Assembly (NCBI RefSeq): GCF_964275005.1
Contig: NC_092686.1
Span: 45,258,333-45,322,332 of the forward strand
Length of the DNA: 64,000 bases
Source: Diadema setosum
Lineage: Eukaryota; Echinodermata; Echinoidea; Diadematoida; Diadematidae
Direction: 5' to 3'
Position 1 is the stretch's first letter, and the number at the start of each line of letters is the position of its first letter. Below the pieces are notes generated by a model. That model saw nothing but the letters and a program-made list of their open reading frames with translations. It was not told the origin of the DNA and did not search any database. The position numbers and the translations under genes are program-made. Shown here piece after piece: positions 13,151-25,419 of the stretch.

Positions 13151-13800
13151 TGAAGACCTTGGCCTCTATCCTGGCACGATCCCAGTGAAGTCCACTCGGA
13201 CATTGATAGAGAAGTCTTAGATTTCCGTGACCTCAGTCTCGTCTTCGAAAATTGCGGTGGGAGCTATCCATCGACCACCAACTATAATTATACACACAAA
13301 ACAACAAAAATTATGAGAAACTTCTTATGCAAACAGACAAATTTGTTCTTAGGGTTTTCATAATCCATAGATTTTTGACTACCCTGTATAGACATCCCAT
13401 TTTTCTTTTCATCTCTCTGTATGAAAACGCAGCACGCAGTCCAAAGCAGAGCGTACGGTCCAAAGGTTCTAAGGACTGTGCGCGCACGGCGCACTTGTGG
13501 ACGAGGATACCGGATCCGAGGAAACGCCGCAAATCAAACCGTCCGTGTATGACGTGCGTGTGCCGAACAGTAGATGGAGGACATGTCATTCCAGTCTTTG
13601 TTCTGATATCATTAAATCTCTATACATGTACTGGTACATTTATAAAGCGACGGTCGAGATCTACTTCTGTTTTTCGGTGTCGGCTCAGGTGTTAATGCGG
13701 GCGATAAAAGTTAATCAGTTGTTTTATACTTAATCGCCAATACTGACGCTTAATTTCCTTTGTTGGACAGTGAAAAGATAAAACCTACTTTCTCAAAATT

Positions 13801-16800
13801 ATGTCTGGATCTCACAGAGCAGCTGCACAAACTGCAGCGAACAACCCGGCGAACAAAGCGAAGACTGCCACCGTCAACCACCTCCTCGGAGAAGTGAGCA
13901 ACGTTGATACAAATTTCGCCGAGATCACCGTCACGCATCCTACGGAGGGAAAATTGTGTGTAAAGCTAACGCTATCTCCTCTTCGAACGTCGTGTGGCCT
14001 CGGGAAGATCGTCGAACAGGTGGACGACCTTCTTTCTATCTGGGATCAAGTCGTGGTGAATATAAAAGAGAAAACAAAGAGAAAGTGGACAGTGACCCGC
14101 ATTTGGCACTGCACCGACGAGCGGCCGCAGTGTTACGATGATTTTGAGGATTACACGAGCAAGAAGCTCCCAGCCGCCTGGCCCAAACCACCCTTGTGCC
14201 ACGTACCCCACCACCGGACCGGAGACATTGTCACCGTCCTGTTTGACGTCCTTCGCAAATGGAACAAGTGCCCTGTCGATGTTCTTCTCGATGTCGTCTG
14301 TAGAGATGCAGTCGATCCCGATGGACTATTTGATAAGTACATAAAAACTAGCAAAGCACTTTGCAGCTTTCTGCGCACTGTACCTCAGTATTTTTACGTG
14401 GATCACGCCAGTCGGGTATGCATGTACGAGGGTTTCCACCCGGAAGATTTCAAAGCCGACCTAGCATACATTTGTCAAGTAAGTTGCGGTTTCATTCGTG
14501 ATTTGACCATGATATCCAGTAGAAGCCATGATAATCTCGTACATGTATTTATATTCAGAAGAACCATATTACGAACATTATTTATTTTTGTTTTTGTTTG
14601 AGAGACCGCATGCCAGTCCGTTTATGCATTCATTGAAGTTAAATCAGGAAAAGTCAGAGTTGTTATTTATTGGTTCCAAGGTTCTACTTGACAGGGTTAG
14701 TCTTCCTTCTTTAACGGTTGACAATGATGTGGTTATTGCTCCATCTAAATCATGTAGAAATCTTGGAGTATTATTTGATTCTACAATGTCCATGTCTGTT
14801 CAGATCTCTGCTGTCTGTAAATCCGTGAGATATCAGTTACGCAATTATTTAACTCGTTCAGCCACAGAAAAAATAGTTCATGCTCTTATATCATCCCGAC
14901 TTGACTTTGGTAATGCACTCCTATTTCAGCTACCACAATCTCAACTTTCACGGTTACAAAAATTGCAAAATTCAGCAGCCCGCATTGTTACCCTTACCAG
15001 GAGAAATACTCACATTACCCCTGTTTTGTCCTCATTGCATTGGTTACCTGTTGAATCTCGCATTGTATTTAAACTATCACTATTTGTTTTTCATTGCATA
15101 CATGGATCTGCCCCAGAGTACAGTGTTAATTTACTGACATTTTATAATCCTTCCAGATGTTTAAGGTCATCCGATAGTAGATTGCTTGTTGTTCCAAAAA
15201 CGAAGAAATCATGGGGGGATCGGTCGTTTGCACATGCTGGACCTTACCTGTGGAATCAGTTGCCTCAAGCTATCCGTCACATTTCGAATGTTGACTCCTT
15301 TAAAGTTGCCCTCAAGACTCATTTGTTCATGACCATTTTCCAGTAGAATTGTATATTATGATGTATATTTTTTCATTATCATTATTATTGTGTCATTCAT
15401 TTTTCATGTGCATGTTTGTGTAAGGATTTTTGTATTTCATGACTTACTTCTTCTAGTACTGCGCCTTGAGCACGTTAACTATGTGGAACTGGCGCATTAT
15501 AAGTACCCTGTATTATTATTGTTATTAAGTGAATGCAGCAATTTATAAGTAGAGCACACCAGTGAAAATTTGGGGAAATCTGACGATCCGTTTAAAGTAG
15601 TTTTTTTTTTTTAAGTATATCTGCGCAGTCACTGCTTGATGAGAGAACTACTACAGTGTGTGATGTCACATGCGTAGAACAATATAACAGAAATATAAAG
15701 AGATTTTTTTTTTTTAATGCACATTTCCTCGACTTGTCACTGGGTTATATTTTTCTCCTTGTCTTCTGAAAGAGGCAAGCAAAGCGTTCTTTTATTATGC
15801 GAGGAAAGTGAAAATTATGTTGCTTTTTCTTTATAATTTTCTTTATATCGTTCTACGCGCGTGACATCAGAAGCTGTAGGAGTCTTCTCATCCAGGATTG
15901 ACTGAGCAGAAAATTAAAAAATTCTTAACTCTGACTGATGTGTTCTACCAATATTGCTGCATCACACAATCCACATGTCTATTCGAGGTGAACTTGTTTA
16001 GGTCTAAAAAGCTTGAACGTCACTTTTTCCAACACTTTAAAAAGTTCTATTTACAACAGATCGCTTCTGCGGAGCGGCCTATACTCCTTTTAGAGGACTC
16101 CACAGACTTAAGAGTTTAAGACTTTACACGTTACAGAACTTCGCTTTTGTTGTTTTTCGTAATCCGGAACCATGTGATGTGAAAATAAACGCATTTTTCT
16201 TTTTATCAGAGAAATGATGACACAGCAAGAGGGAGACTGAGAAAAAAAACCCCCAAAAACAAACGTTTGTAGGCCTATATGTGTGCGTTGTGTGTGTGCA
16301 TCGTGTTACTAATAATTTATTTTCTTTTTTTCTAAGTAGGCCTACTTATAGGGCCTACACTGGATGAAAGAAATGCATTTTGATCTATTTATCTTTTTTT
16401 TTTTAAAGAAATAGAAGCCCAGCCATTTGGTCAGTCTTACTGGTACATGAAGTTTACCCGGGGTACTCTCCATTACTAAAATGACGCGAAACTGATGAAG
16501 CCTTTCCCATGTTTCATAGTAAATATAATGACAATTTTGTCATTGATAATTATGAAACCAACATTTTTGCGTGAAGAAAGTCGCAAGGAACTGTTCATTG
16601 TCCAGGATTACCCAACGTTTACAAAGCAGTAGTGCTTGTATCTCATTATTACAATATTGGTGCAATCGAACATCTGTCTGTCAGGTATACGTCACACTCA
16701 TCACAACTGCTCCCGGGGATCCCTTTACATTAAAACATTGTTTACTGTGACAAAATGTCAACTTCAAGTACGTATTAAAAAGCTTTTGAAGGTTTTAATT

Positions 16801-19800
16801 CTGTCCAAATTTCCGTGTCATAAACACCTACCCATGAGAAACAATGACTAGGCCTATACTTCACGGTACAATAAGGGCAGTATAGAGCCATAGGCCCCCT
16901 AAAAAGTATAAATTATTGCAATTTATATACAAAAGATACACAAAATAGGGGCCTGTGGTGCACGACTAAACAGAAATTAAAATGATCATCGAGCATAGGC
17001 ACCTGTAGTTGAACATTTTAAAACCGAAATGGCAACTTGGGTTTGTGACTGCTAAAGTCGCATGACATATTGATGTATGGTTTCATTTTTTTTTATTACC
17101 CCCCCCCCCATTTTTTTAGGAAGGTAGACCCCATTACCTGCATTCAAGGTTGCGTATAATTTGCAAGTGTAGGCAGATAATGACCTTTATACAGCCTACA
17201 TTTCTAGCCGCGAGCTATATAAGAAAACGTTTTCATTCAGAAAAAAAAATGTATACACTTATCAAAAGACTTCATGCTCACAAGCCAAATGAAGATACTG
17301 TCAGTGTTCCATAGCCAGCCCTTTCCCCCAAATTCGTCTACATTCAATGTTCACGGAACAATTATGTCTGACACATGGCCAGCGCCATGTTTTCAAAAGT
17401 ATGGGGGGGGGGCACTTCCGGTTTTTATGAGCTAACAAGCCCAAAGAAAAAAACAAAGGATTCGCGAATCTGCTCTATAGCGATATTCGCGAAATGAAAA
17501 TGCACGCAAAAAATTCTGGTTTTACATTATACAGTGCACATCAGCTGAGCTGATAGATCCCTAACACCATTTCATCATGAAGAATTGCGAACGCTAATGA
17601 ATTTCGTCAACTCAGCTTCAATTTCCCCTCCCAGCTCTTAAATATTTCCGATGATATCAAGCTTGGTAAGACTATTGAATAATTTGATTAAAATGTGTAG
17701 GCCTAAATCATTTTTGTGGAAAATAGAAAAGTTCAGTAAAAATTTGCTTGACGTCAGTTGATCGACTTGTTCAGTGTGACATCTTCCACTTGGAATTCAC
17801 CCTATCTACACCGCGAGGATTCATGGTAGGAGTAGCTTTTAACCTGATTCACACGTTGAGGTGAGTCTGATATTCAGCACCATACATTACTTGCAGACGT
17901 TCCCGAGAGGCAGGCGTGAGTGCTCGCTGGATTACGTTCAAATCATCCAAAATGTGCGCCAGTCCTACTCGGTTCTTCTGCCAATGCTCGAACACGCCGA
18001 AAGAAAGGCGAGGAAGGGACAACACCCAGGACTAGTCGTGGCGCTAGACTGCGAAGGTGTTGATCTTGGTAGGAAATCACATTTATAGGTTTCTATTGTT
18101 TTTTATTGTTTGTTTGGTTTTTTTTGAGGGGGGGGGGGGGGAGGGGGAGGAGGAGATTCTATGAAAGTAAAAGCCGAATAATGTGAGAGATACACTATAC
18201 TCCTTGTCCGGTTTCAATCCGGATCAATAGAGTATCTTGTCCGAATCACACATTCAACAAATTAGCAGGGAAATTTCGTTACAAATAATCATGGTTTTGA
18301 GTATAGTAACTTCAAAAGTTGTATCTATATTTGATATTTATCTGATAATAGTTATATTCATGCCCTCAATTATGTTGTGATAATTTCAACTCTGTGGTCG
18401 TAAGGTTTTTTCTCTTCTTCGTCTTCTTCTTCTTCTTCTTCTTCTTCTTCAATTCATGATTTAATTTTTTATTGTTTTACACTGACCGGCAATGTGCAAG
18501 ATATTCATGTGGTTCCTTCTTTACACATTCTCAATGACGAAAACATGACGGTCGTGTGAAATGGCGGGAGTCATCTGCCATTCACATTGATTGCTTTGAT
18601 TACAAAATGAAAATGAAGTGGACTCCTGCTGTAACGAAGTCCTCGGGAGGGGCAGGTTGTTTTCTTTCGTTAAATCGTAATTTATTATAGGTAAACAGGT
18701 CAAATAAACAATAAAAGATACAGAAAGTGGAAAATGTTGCGGTTTTAATTTTTACTTCGTTAATTTTAACTGGAATTTCGTTATAGCTGTGTCGTTTTAA
18801 CGGGAGTGCATTATATTTACACCTCTATGAAACGTATCTTTAGAGGTATGTGTACAGTTTCGGTTGAGATGGGGCTTTAAATTTCCAACTACTTTTGATG
18901 ATTTTTTTTTTTTTTTTGAGGGGGGATAATGAGAATCCCTTTGTGAAATATGAAAGAGGCTATTTTTCGAAGAGGAATTCAAAGTTTATGTGATCTAAAT
19001 TGGTTTTAAAATGGTTGAGGTATCCGAAAGAGATCGATTCTAATAGAAGATGATACCCACCATTTATTAGGATTGCTTTGTTTTACTTTGTCTTTCGATA
19101 TCTTTATAAGCCATTTCAAAGTGATTTTCATCAAGTAAACTTTGACTTCTTCTTAGAATAATATGTTCTTTAAACATTTCATAAAGTGGTTTCTAAGTAT
19201 CTTGCAAAAAGTTAAATGCTGAATCCTCATCTCAATTAACCTTCCTCTAAGTTTTCAGCGTTTTTCTGTTTCGGCACAGGTCGTACCGGTGATCTAACCC
19301 TGGTGCAAATCGCCAAAATGAATGGTCTCGTCTACATCTTCGATGTCCAGAAGTGTCCGTCCATCTTTACTGATGGCCTCCTTGCTGACTTTCTCGAGAG
19401 TTCATCAGTATTGAAGGTCATTCTCTTTTCCGTTCTTACTGCTTATCAAGCTGCTTAACTTTTTAATTACAACTTGTATGAACAAGTGAAGGTGGCCATT
19501 TTCCTGAACGAAAAGAAAAAATTTACTAAGAAATATTCATTTATTTGGTATGTGGCAGAATTATTATTATTTTGTTCATCTTTAAAGTTGTAGAGTTTGT
19601 TTGTTTGTTTGTTTGTTCATTTCCATCTGAGAAGATGGCTGGATAGCCCATATTCAGCTACGTTTAGCTGGTCTTCCATGGGGTCCAGTTGGATGTGAGT
19701 TGCGGGACCACTTCACCGGGTTAAACACCCTGCTCTTTGCGATGAATGAATGAAGCGGGATCTTTTACGTGCATGAGTTGTTACTCTCTCACACACGGGA

Positions 19801-22800
19801 CCTCCATTTTATGTCCTATCCGAGGGACAGGGTGTTTTGCCTCTTGCTAGAGGGGACGGTATGCTTACACACAACATTGCTCAGTCCAGACTCGGGTTCG
19901 AACCCGGGCCGCGTGATCGTGAGGCAGACGCGCTACCGACTGAGCCAACTCAAAGTGTGACGCAAAGAAGTGTGAAGTAAAGAAATTTTTTATCTCACAT
20001 TCCAATAAGAGAAATATATCTATAGATGTGAGAAATTATAATGTTTTGATAACTTAAGAGTAGGTTACTTCCTGCATTGATATTTTGTTAATGAAATTAT
20101 ATCAGCAGGGAATCAGGGTACTTTGTAATCACAAAGAGGAACATTGAAAGGCAGCCAATATTTCTTCCTTTCCCATGTATACCCAATCAATGTAGTATTC
20201 TCCATCTAGGCTCTTCAAAGCAACTTGTAATTTTGTAAACGCTTAGCCATTCCATACAATTAAAATACAATACAATTACATCAAATCAAAACATAAAATT
20301 ATTCTTTCAAATTTCAATTGAAGTAAATGACCATCAGAGGAGCTGTTTGTGGCCAGGAGACAAAACACGAACTCAGTAGTAGCTCCTAGTTTCGGGTACG
20401 TTGGTCTAGTTTCCTCAGACGATGCAGTGATGAACTCATTGCCTAGCCCTTCGAGGGAGACGTAACAATATGCTCACTTCAGGGGCGGATCCAGGGGTTC
20501 CGTAAAGGGGAGGCGCCTTTACAAAATTAAAGGAGGGCGCACGCAACCTCCCCCACCCCCATTTTTTTTTATATTTTGTTTTAATGAAAAAAATAAAGAG
20601 GGTGCGCCCCCCCCCCTGGATCCGCCACTGCACTTGGTATGACAATGCAGTCATTTTGATAGTAGAAGGAAGCCAAAACAAAACTTATTATTCAGACTTG
20701 CCTTTTCCCTCAGTTATTGTTAGAATACACGTTTTTTGTCTTTGTTTCTTTCTTTTTTTTAAGTCAGCTGCCCTTGTGGTTGCGTGGAGCAGACAACCCA
20801 CAATGTCACCGTTGTCATCACCCGACAACATGATCTCACAAACTCAAAACCCCGACACGATGGACTAGAATAAAGGAGAATGCAGCCTATTATACATTGT
20901 ACTGTTTTATATAAACAAGGGAATTCAGCGATATTTGTAGAACATGCACATTAGCGAAATTTGAGCAAAATCGGACAATCCGTTCACACGTTTTGATTTC
21001 TTTTTGTTTAAGTTTTGGTGCAGCGATCACTTGATGAGAAGATTACAGCACTTTGTACCGTCATGTATGGAAAACAGTATCAAGAATATCTAAAGAAAAT
21101 TCATTATAAGCTCTATTTTCACTTTTCTATAGCACACTGAAAGAGCACTTGACTTTCAGAAAGCTGGGGGGGGGGGGATATGCATTATACCCTTAATGTA
21201 GGCCTGTGTTCGTAACAAGTCGGTGGAATGTATACTTTTAATGTAAAATCTAATTCTGTGGGATTCTCCTTAGACTTTCCCTATACACTGTATTGTTGTT
21301 CATACATGACGTCATGAACTGTAGTAGTCTTCTAGCTATGGCTGGACTGAGACTTTAAAACTTCATAACTTTTGAATGGATTGTCCGATTTTCCTCAAAC
21401 TTTGCTGACGTGTTTTAATACATTCATTGCATCATTCATTCAGTCCACGTGAGTGTTTGGTTTTATTTCCCTTTAACGTCTCTTCATTATAGGCTCTACT
21501 CATGTCAGTTTGATATCAAGCATTGCTGCATCATAGCACTTCTCGCCCCTCCATCCATTCACTGTTCATCTGGTTTCTTGTCATGACATGTTGTCATTTG
21601 AAAAATTGATGCTTGTTTCATCACCGTAAATGCGGTTCCTTCATTCTTTTTATTCTTCTTTTTTGTTTAATATCTGATCAAGGTGAGAAACAACGTATGA
21701 TTTCATTAGAATTATGCCCCATTGACTACATAGACATGCACACTGGCTGCAAGTCGTCAAATGTTATTCGAGCTGTTCCGCAACACGTGAGATCGTGATT
21801 GCCTCGGAAATGTAACTTTCACGAACGAGTGCATTGTACTTTTATTTCATTTTATTTTATTTTATTTTATTCTAATTCCACGTATTTTTCAAACAGGTGA
21901 TTCATGACTGCAGATCAGATGCTGCTGCCCTCTACCATCAGTTTGGCGTCACCCTCACCAACATCTTCGATACATCGGTTAGTTTGTCCCAGAGCATGGG
22001 GACGATGCGATGGGGGAAGGGGAAGGGGTTCAAGAGAGCATGGTATAATCCAAGCAAGCGAGTTGAAAGGAATTCCTACAAATAAGTGATTTGTAGTGTG
22101 ATCTAAAAACAGGTATCAGCATTGAATTCTGACATACCAGTTGATCGGCTGACTAATTAATTGACGCGCTCTCAAGGTAAAAATTAATGTCACTTAGATT
22201 ACATTCTTTGCACTGAATTACAAAACAGAAGACGGACGAGTGACAAAGAGTAGGGTATCGACACTTTGATGTCCGGTTCTAAACATAAAACATTGAAGGG
22301 TACCTTAAGCTAGCGCCTGTGGGATTTTGATGTGTCTTGTGCGTAGTTTATGAAAATGTCCTAATCTCGAAAGAAACAGGTTAACCGAGCAATCGTAAAG
22401 TTGGACAATATTAATAAAAAAAAAAGTATGCTTCAAGAAGTTTTTGCTTTGATTTTTCAGCTGATATCGGGTTCATATTTTAATGGAACGGCACTCCATA
22501 TGATCGGACTACATGTAGGCCCTATAGACCTTTCAGGTCCTATCTGTATTATGATATTTTTGTTATCTTCAAGTTGATGATGCACTTCTGTTACATTTTA
22601 ATTTTTTAATTTTAATTTTTTGTTGTTGATCTCCCCGAAATCAAAATGAAATATTGACGACTTCCGACAATGTCCGATCCACAGATTGCATTCCACCTGC
22701 TGCAGGACCAATGCGCAATCGATGGCGCCAGCATCCGGGGCCGGATCAACTTCAAAGACTTGTGCCAGATAGTGGGGGAGGAAGCGACCCACAAGGACAA

Positions 22801-23842
22801 GAAGTTTCTCAAGAAAATGCGCTATATCTACCGGTTCTGGGCCAAGCGCCCGCTCACTCAAGATATGATCAACTACGCCGCATTAGATGTACACCTCCTT
22901 TTACCGAACATCTACAGAACTCTCGACAGGTGTGTATTGATAAGCCATTACTAACTGTCAGACTTAAATGTCACTGAAGTACATGTAACTGTAACTCAGT
23001 GTAAAGACATTTTTCGCTGACATAATCTTTCAGGCAGATGACATAAACACAATCAGCAACCACTGTTTCTCATGTTAATGGGCATATTGGTCACTGAAAT
23101 AGTGAAAACGGCTTCAAGATGTATTTTGTTACGAGATATGAAGATACAAGATGAACCAGTCAGTCTTTGAAAAGGATAATTGTATTTTCATTCTTCACGT
23201 TCATCATGACACCATTTCGACCATGGAGCTACAGTGCACTCCCGTTATGACGAACACGGTTATAATGAAATTCCGGTTACAACGAAGTAAAAATTTAGAC
23301 AGCAACATTATCCGCTCTATACATTTTTTTTTAATTGTTTATTTGTTTGGTCATAACAAAATTTTGATATAACAACAGAAAAATTGTCGGTCGCGCGGAC
23401 TTTCATTATAACGGGAGTCCACTGTATTAGACAATCAGTAAGCTACTTCTAGACCACGACTGAATTGAAATCAGGAAATTAACGTTTGCCGTTTACATGC
23501 CAAGCATCATAATTGTTGCGGTTAAAGCCATTGTTTACCATTGGAAGCGGTAATTGTTATCACATTTAATGCATATATGGATAGTTCAGTTGCATCACAA
23601 AATATCCTACAGGTACTATATAAAAATTTGGCAATAAAGCCAGAAATATAAGGAGATATCAGTAATTTCCTCAATAAAACATAACTGTAGACAGTTCATT
23701 CTAGAAACGATTTTCATAAAGTTATTGTTCACATTCTTAAAATAATTGCTCTTTCCTCTGCAGACTCATCCATGTTCACTGGAGGAATGTCTTCAAAGTG
23801 CAGTGTGAAGATGCGATCCAACGCCAAATGGAGGATTACTGA
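13801..23842 (+). CDS. EXD1: EXD1-like 3'-5' exonuclease domain protein, copy B (complete, active site intact)
   Basis: Six exons give a 463-residue protein: 13801-14478, 17897-18068, 19280-19416, 21897-21977, 22685-22929 and 23764-23842 (stop TGA). All splice phases agree. Residues 1-226 (exon 1) are an N-terminal region with a beta-rich, possibly Sm-like part and then a helical segment near 165-225. The exonuclease fold follows: motif I LDCEGVDLG (D277, E279), motif II HDCRSDAAAL (D337), motif III YAALD (Y420, D424). All DEDDy residues are present, unlike copy A and unlike mouse and silkworm EXD1, which are described as inactive RNA adaptors working with TDRD12 and PIWI proteins. The length is close to vertebrate EXD1 (about 500). 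Start choice: the first ATG of the long open exon, right after an AT-rich leader. Symbol by family similarity; orthology versus paralogy is not settled. Confidence 0.85.
14600..15530 (+). mobile_element. 5'-truncated LINE (CR1/L2/Rex-like), C-terminal half of reverse transcriptase
   Basis: An uninterrupted frame to the stop at 15344-15346 contains the C-terminal signature of these elements: LNQEKSELLFIGS, NLGVLFDSTMSM, SRLDFGNALLFQLP, LQKLQNSAARIVTLTRR, HITPVLSSLHWLPVESRI, WNQLPQAIRH and SFKVALKTHLF. The palm-domain catalytic YxDD block is absent because the copy is 5'-truncated. The 3' end has 'gcgccttgagcac...tggcgcattataagtac' followed by a TTATTATTG tail, as in CR1/L2-type LINEs. It lies in intron 1 of EXD1-like copy B, in sense orientation. 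The lack of interruptions suggests a fairly recent insertion. It is not host coding sequence, although an open frame overlaps the end of exon 1. Confidence 0.88.
15540..16010. mobile_element. TTAA-type foldback MITE, family C (diverged copy)
   Basis: It carries 'gaaaatttggggaaatctgac', 'cagtcactgcttgatgagag', 'gatgtcacatgcgtagaac' and the mirrored right part 'ggtgaacttg', matching the copies at 24857-25419 and 62940-63497. The ends are worn. Confidence 0.6.
18414..18452. repeat. (CTT)n microsatellite
   Basis: A run of TCTTCTTCTT repeats inside intron 2 of EXD1-like copy B; no coding meaning. Confidence 0.9.
18617..18811. mobile_element. Tc1/mariner-like MITE (AGTGGACTCC family), diverged
   Basis: The left end agtggactcctgctgtaacg and the right end cgttttaacgggagtgca form worn inverted repeats. 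The same element, better preserved and flanked by TA, is at 23232-23424. Confidence 0.6.
18833..19250. mobile_element. TTAA-type foldback MITE, family B (diverged copy)
   Basis: It shares with 33092-33474 and 36482-36866 the blocks 'tgtgaaatatgaaagag', 'attggttttaaaatggttgag', 'ttattaggattgctttg' and 'tcataaagtggtttct', in the same order and with the same palindromic layout. It ends just before the third exon of EXD1-like copy B. Confidence 0.65.
19598..19956 (-). mobile_element. tRNA-derived SINE, near complete
   Basis: Read on the minus strand, the head (19956 to about 19888) has a pol III A box TGGCTCAGTCGG and a B box GGTTCGAACCC. A body of about 280 bases follows, containing 'ctgtccctcggataggac' and 'ctggaccccatggaagacc', and the element ends in a (CAAA)n tail at 19598-19616. 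A truncated relative is at 6009-6270. It sits in intron 3 of EXD1-like copy B, antisense to the gene. Confidence 0.82.
20480..20630. mobile_element. Short foldback MITE with GGCGGATCCAGG ends
   Basis: CAGGGGCGGATCCAGGGG at the left is mirrored by CCCCTGGATCCGCCACTG at the right, with 'aggcgc' and 'gcgcc' further inside. The loop is a poly-T stretch. This end sequence is common in small DNA transposon derivatives of invertebrates. Confidence 0.8.
20940..21470. mobile_element. TTAA-type foldback MITE, family C (diverged copy)
   Basis: The block 'gcaaaatcggacaatccgtt' near 20966 and its mirror 'ggattgtccgattttcctc' near 21379 are inverted copies, with further symmetric blocks ('gatgagaagattacagc', 'gtagtagtcttct'). 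Terminal AGG/CCT ends are not preserved. Contains one TGACGTCA near 21307. Confidence 0.6.
23232..23424. mobile_element. TA-flanked Tc1/mariner-like MITE, 193 bp
   Basis: The left end CAGTGCACTCCCGTTATGA and the right end TTATAACGGGAGTCCACTG are inverted repeats, with TA directly outside both. Located in the last intron of EXD1-like copy B. Confidence 0.82.
23540..23740. mobile_element. Half copy of TTAA-type MITE family D
   Basis: 'gttgcatcacaaaatatcct', 'aaaaatttggcaataaagc' and 'aaacataactgtagacag' match the left half of the element at 7196-7551. The right half is missing; the element abuts the last exon of EXD1-like copy B. Confidence 0.6.
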
Positions 23843-24850
23843 ATCCCAAACTTCACCTCTCTCTCTTTTTACACTTTCACTCATGGAGAGTTCCTGCTGT
23901 ACCAAGATGGGGGTGAAACATAAAAGGACAGACTTGCCCAATGAAACACCGCGCCAGTTAAAGATGTGCAACATAAAAGTAACTTATTCTGCAGTATTTC
24001 AGATTCTTGTCTGATGCTGAAATACATGTACATGTATGTAAATTCATGCATGCTTTTACCAGGCTCATAAAGACCCATAAGTTGCCTAAACCTGTGTAGA
24101 CCCTACAGGGTGAATATAGGAATATTTTTATGTATTACTAAAGTTCTAGACAGCATGTTTAGCATTCTGACAGAAGATTTGCTAAATTTGGCTTCAGTTT
24201 CGTCATTTTGTCATCAAGGAGCAAAGTTTAAAGTCTGGGATTACTTGTGGTAAAGAAATATTTCTGTAGCTGTTTCTAAGCCACGTTTCAATACACTGTA
24301 CCACATACTATCACGTTGGGTACTGTACTCTGGTATAACAAACTGGATAGCTCACCTGATTGGCACGCATTCACACAATCCAAATTCCTCCGATACGACA
24401 AGTATCTATTTTATATGTTAAGCGAATATTCACCATCACACTAATATGAAATAATTGACTTAAAAATGAATATGGAAGCTTGTCTAAATTTGGGTAAGTT
24501 GTAACAGAAGTTCCTTTCTTCGTGCATGTGTATGTACAACAGGATAAAAAATTTGATGAAATATTTTGTCTCTTAAATATTAACAGCCTACATCAATATT
24601 CAGTCTAAGCCACTCATTCACTGTTTGATTTTAGATATCAATATTTGTTAATGATCACATTTTGTGTATTGATGCTTATTTCACTTTGTTGTTGTTGTTT
24701 CAAAGGTACAAGTGTATCTTCTTTGACAGAAACAAAATACAGGGTTGTCTTTGAAACTAACATTTCTCTGCTCATCTTAATTGACTGGAAGTACATGTAG
24801 TTATACTTATGTCTGCACAGAAAATCACAGTGAAGATTTAGAGTGGCTCT
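23843..24850. other. Downstream of EXD1-like copy B: no recognised feature
   Basis: Non-coding, AT-rich sequence after the stop codon at 23840-23842; probably 3' UTR at first. An 80-codon frame at 23772-24014 overlaps the last exon out of frame and is not supported. Confidence 0.4.
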
Positions 24851-24856
24851 TATTAA

Positions 24857-25419
24857 AGGACAAGTCCACCTTCATATACACGTGGATTGTGTGAATGCAA
24901 CAATATTAGAACAACACATTATTGAAAGTTTGGGGAAAATCAGACAAACTGTTCAAAAGTTATGAATTTTTAAAGTATTTGTGCAGTCACTGCTGGATGA
25001 GAAGACTACTACAGTGTATGATGTCATATGCGTACAACGATATAAAGAAAATAAAAAGAGAATTTCACAAAACTTAACTTTGCGAACAAAGTGTTCATTT
25101 CATTGACTTGTTACCGACATATGTTAAGGGTAATATTATTCCCCCTACCTTCTGAAAGAGAGAATTCAGGTGTTCTTTTGTTATGCGAGAAAAGTGAAAC
25201 TATGTTGAATTCTCTTTATTCTTTCTTTATATTGTTGTACACATGTGACATCACAAGCTATAGTAGTCTTCTCATCCAGCCTTGAGTGAGTAGAAACTTC
25301 AGAAATTCATAACTTTTGAACGGATTGTCCGATTTTCCTCAAACTCTCACTGATGTGTACTACTAATATGGCTGCATTCACTCAACCCACATAACGGTCT
25401 ATGAAGGTGAACTTGTCCT
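24857..25419. mobile_element. TTAA-type foldback MITE, family C (563 bp)
   Basis: TTAA precedes AGGACAAGTCCACCTTCATA, which is mirrored by tatgaaggtgaacttgtcct at the right end. Inner blocks are also symmetric, for example 'tgaaagtttggggaaaatc' against 'ctcaaactctcactgatg' and 'ggatgagaagactactac' against 'gtagtcttctcatcc'. Non-coding. Confidence 0.8.

Noticed and set aside
13327-13733. Overlapping Arg/Cys-rich open frames upstream of EXD1-like copy B
   Set aside because: Low-quality composition and no recognisable domain; likely promoter or leader region of the gene at 13801.
19888-19956. tRNA gene on the minus strand
   Set aside because: It continues into a SINE body with a (CAAA)n tail and a related truncated copy exists at 6009-6270.
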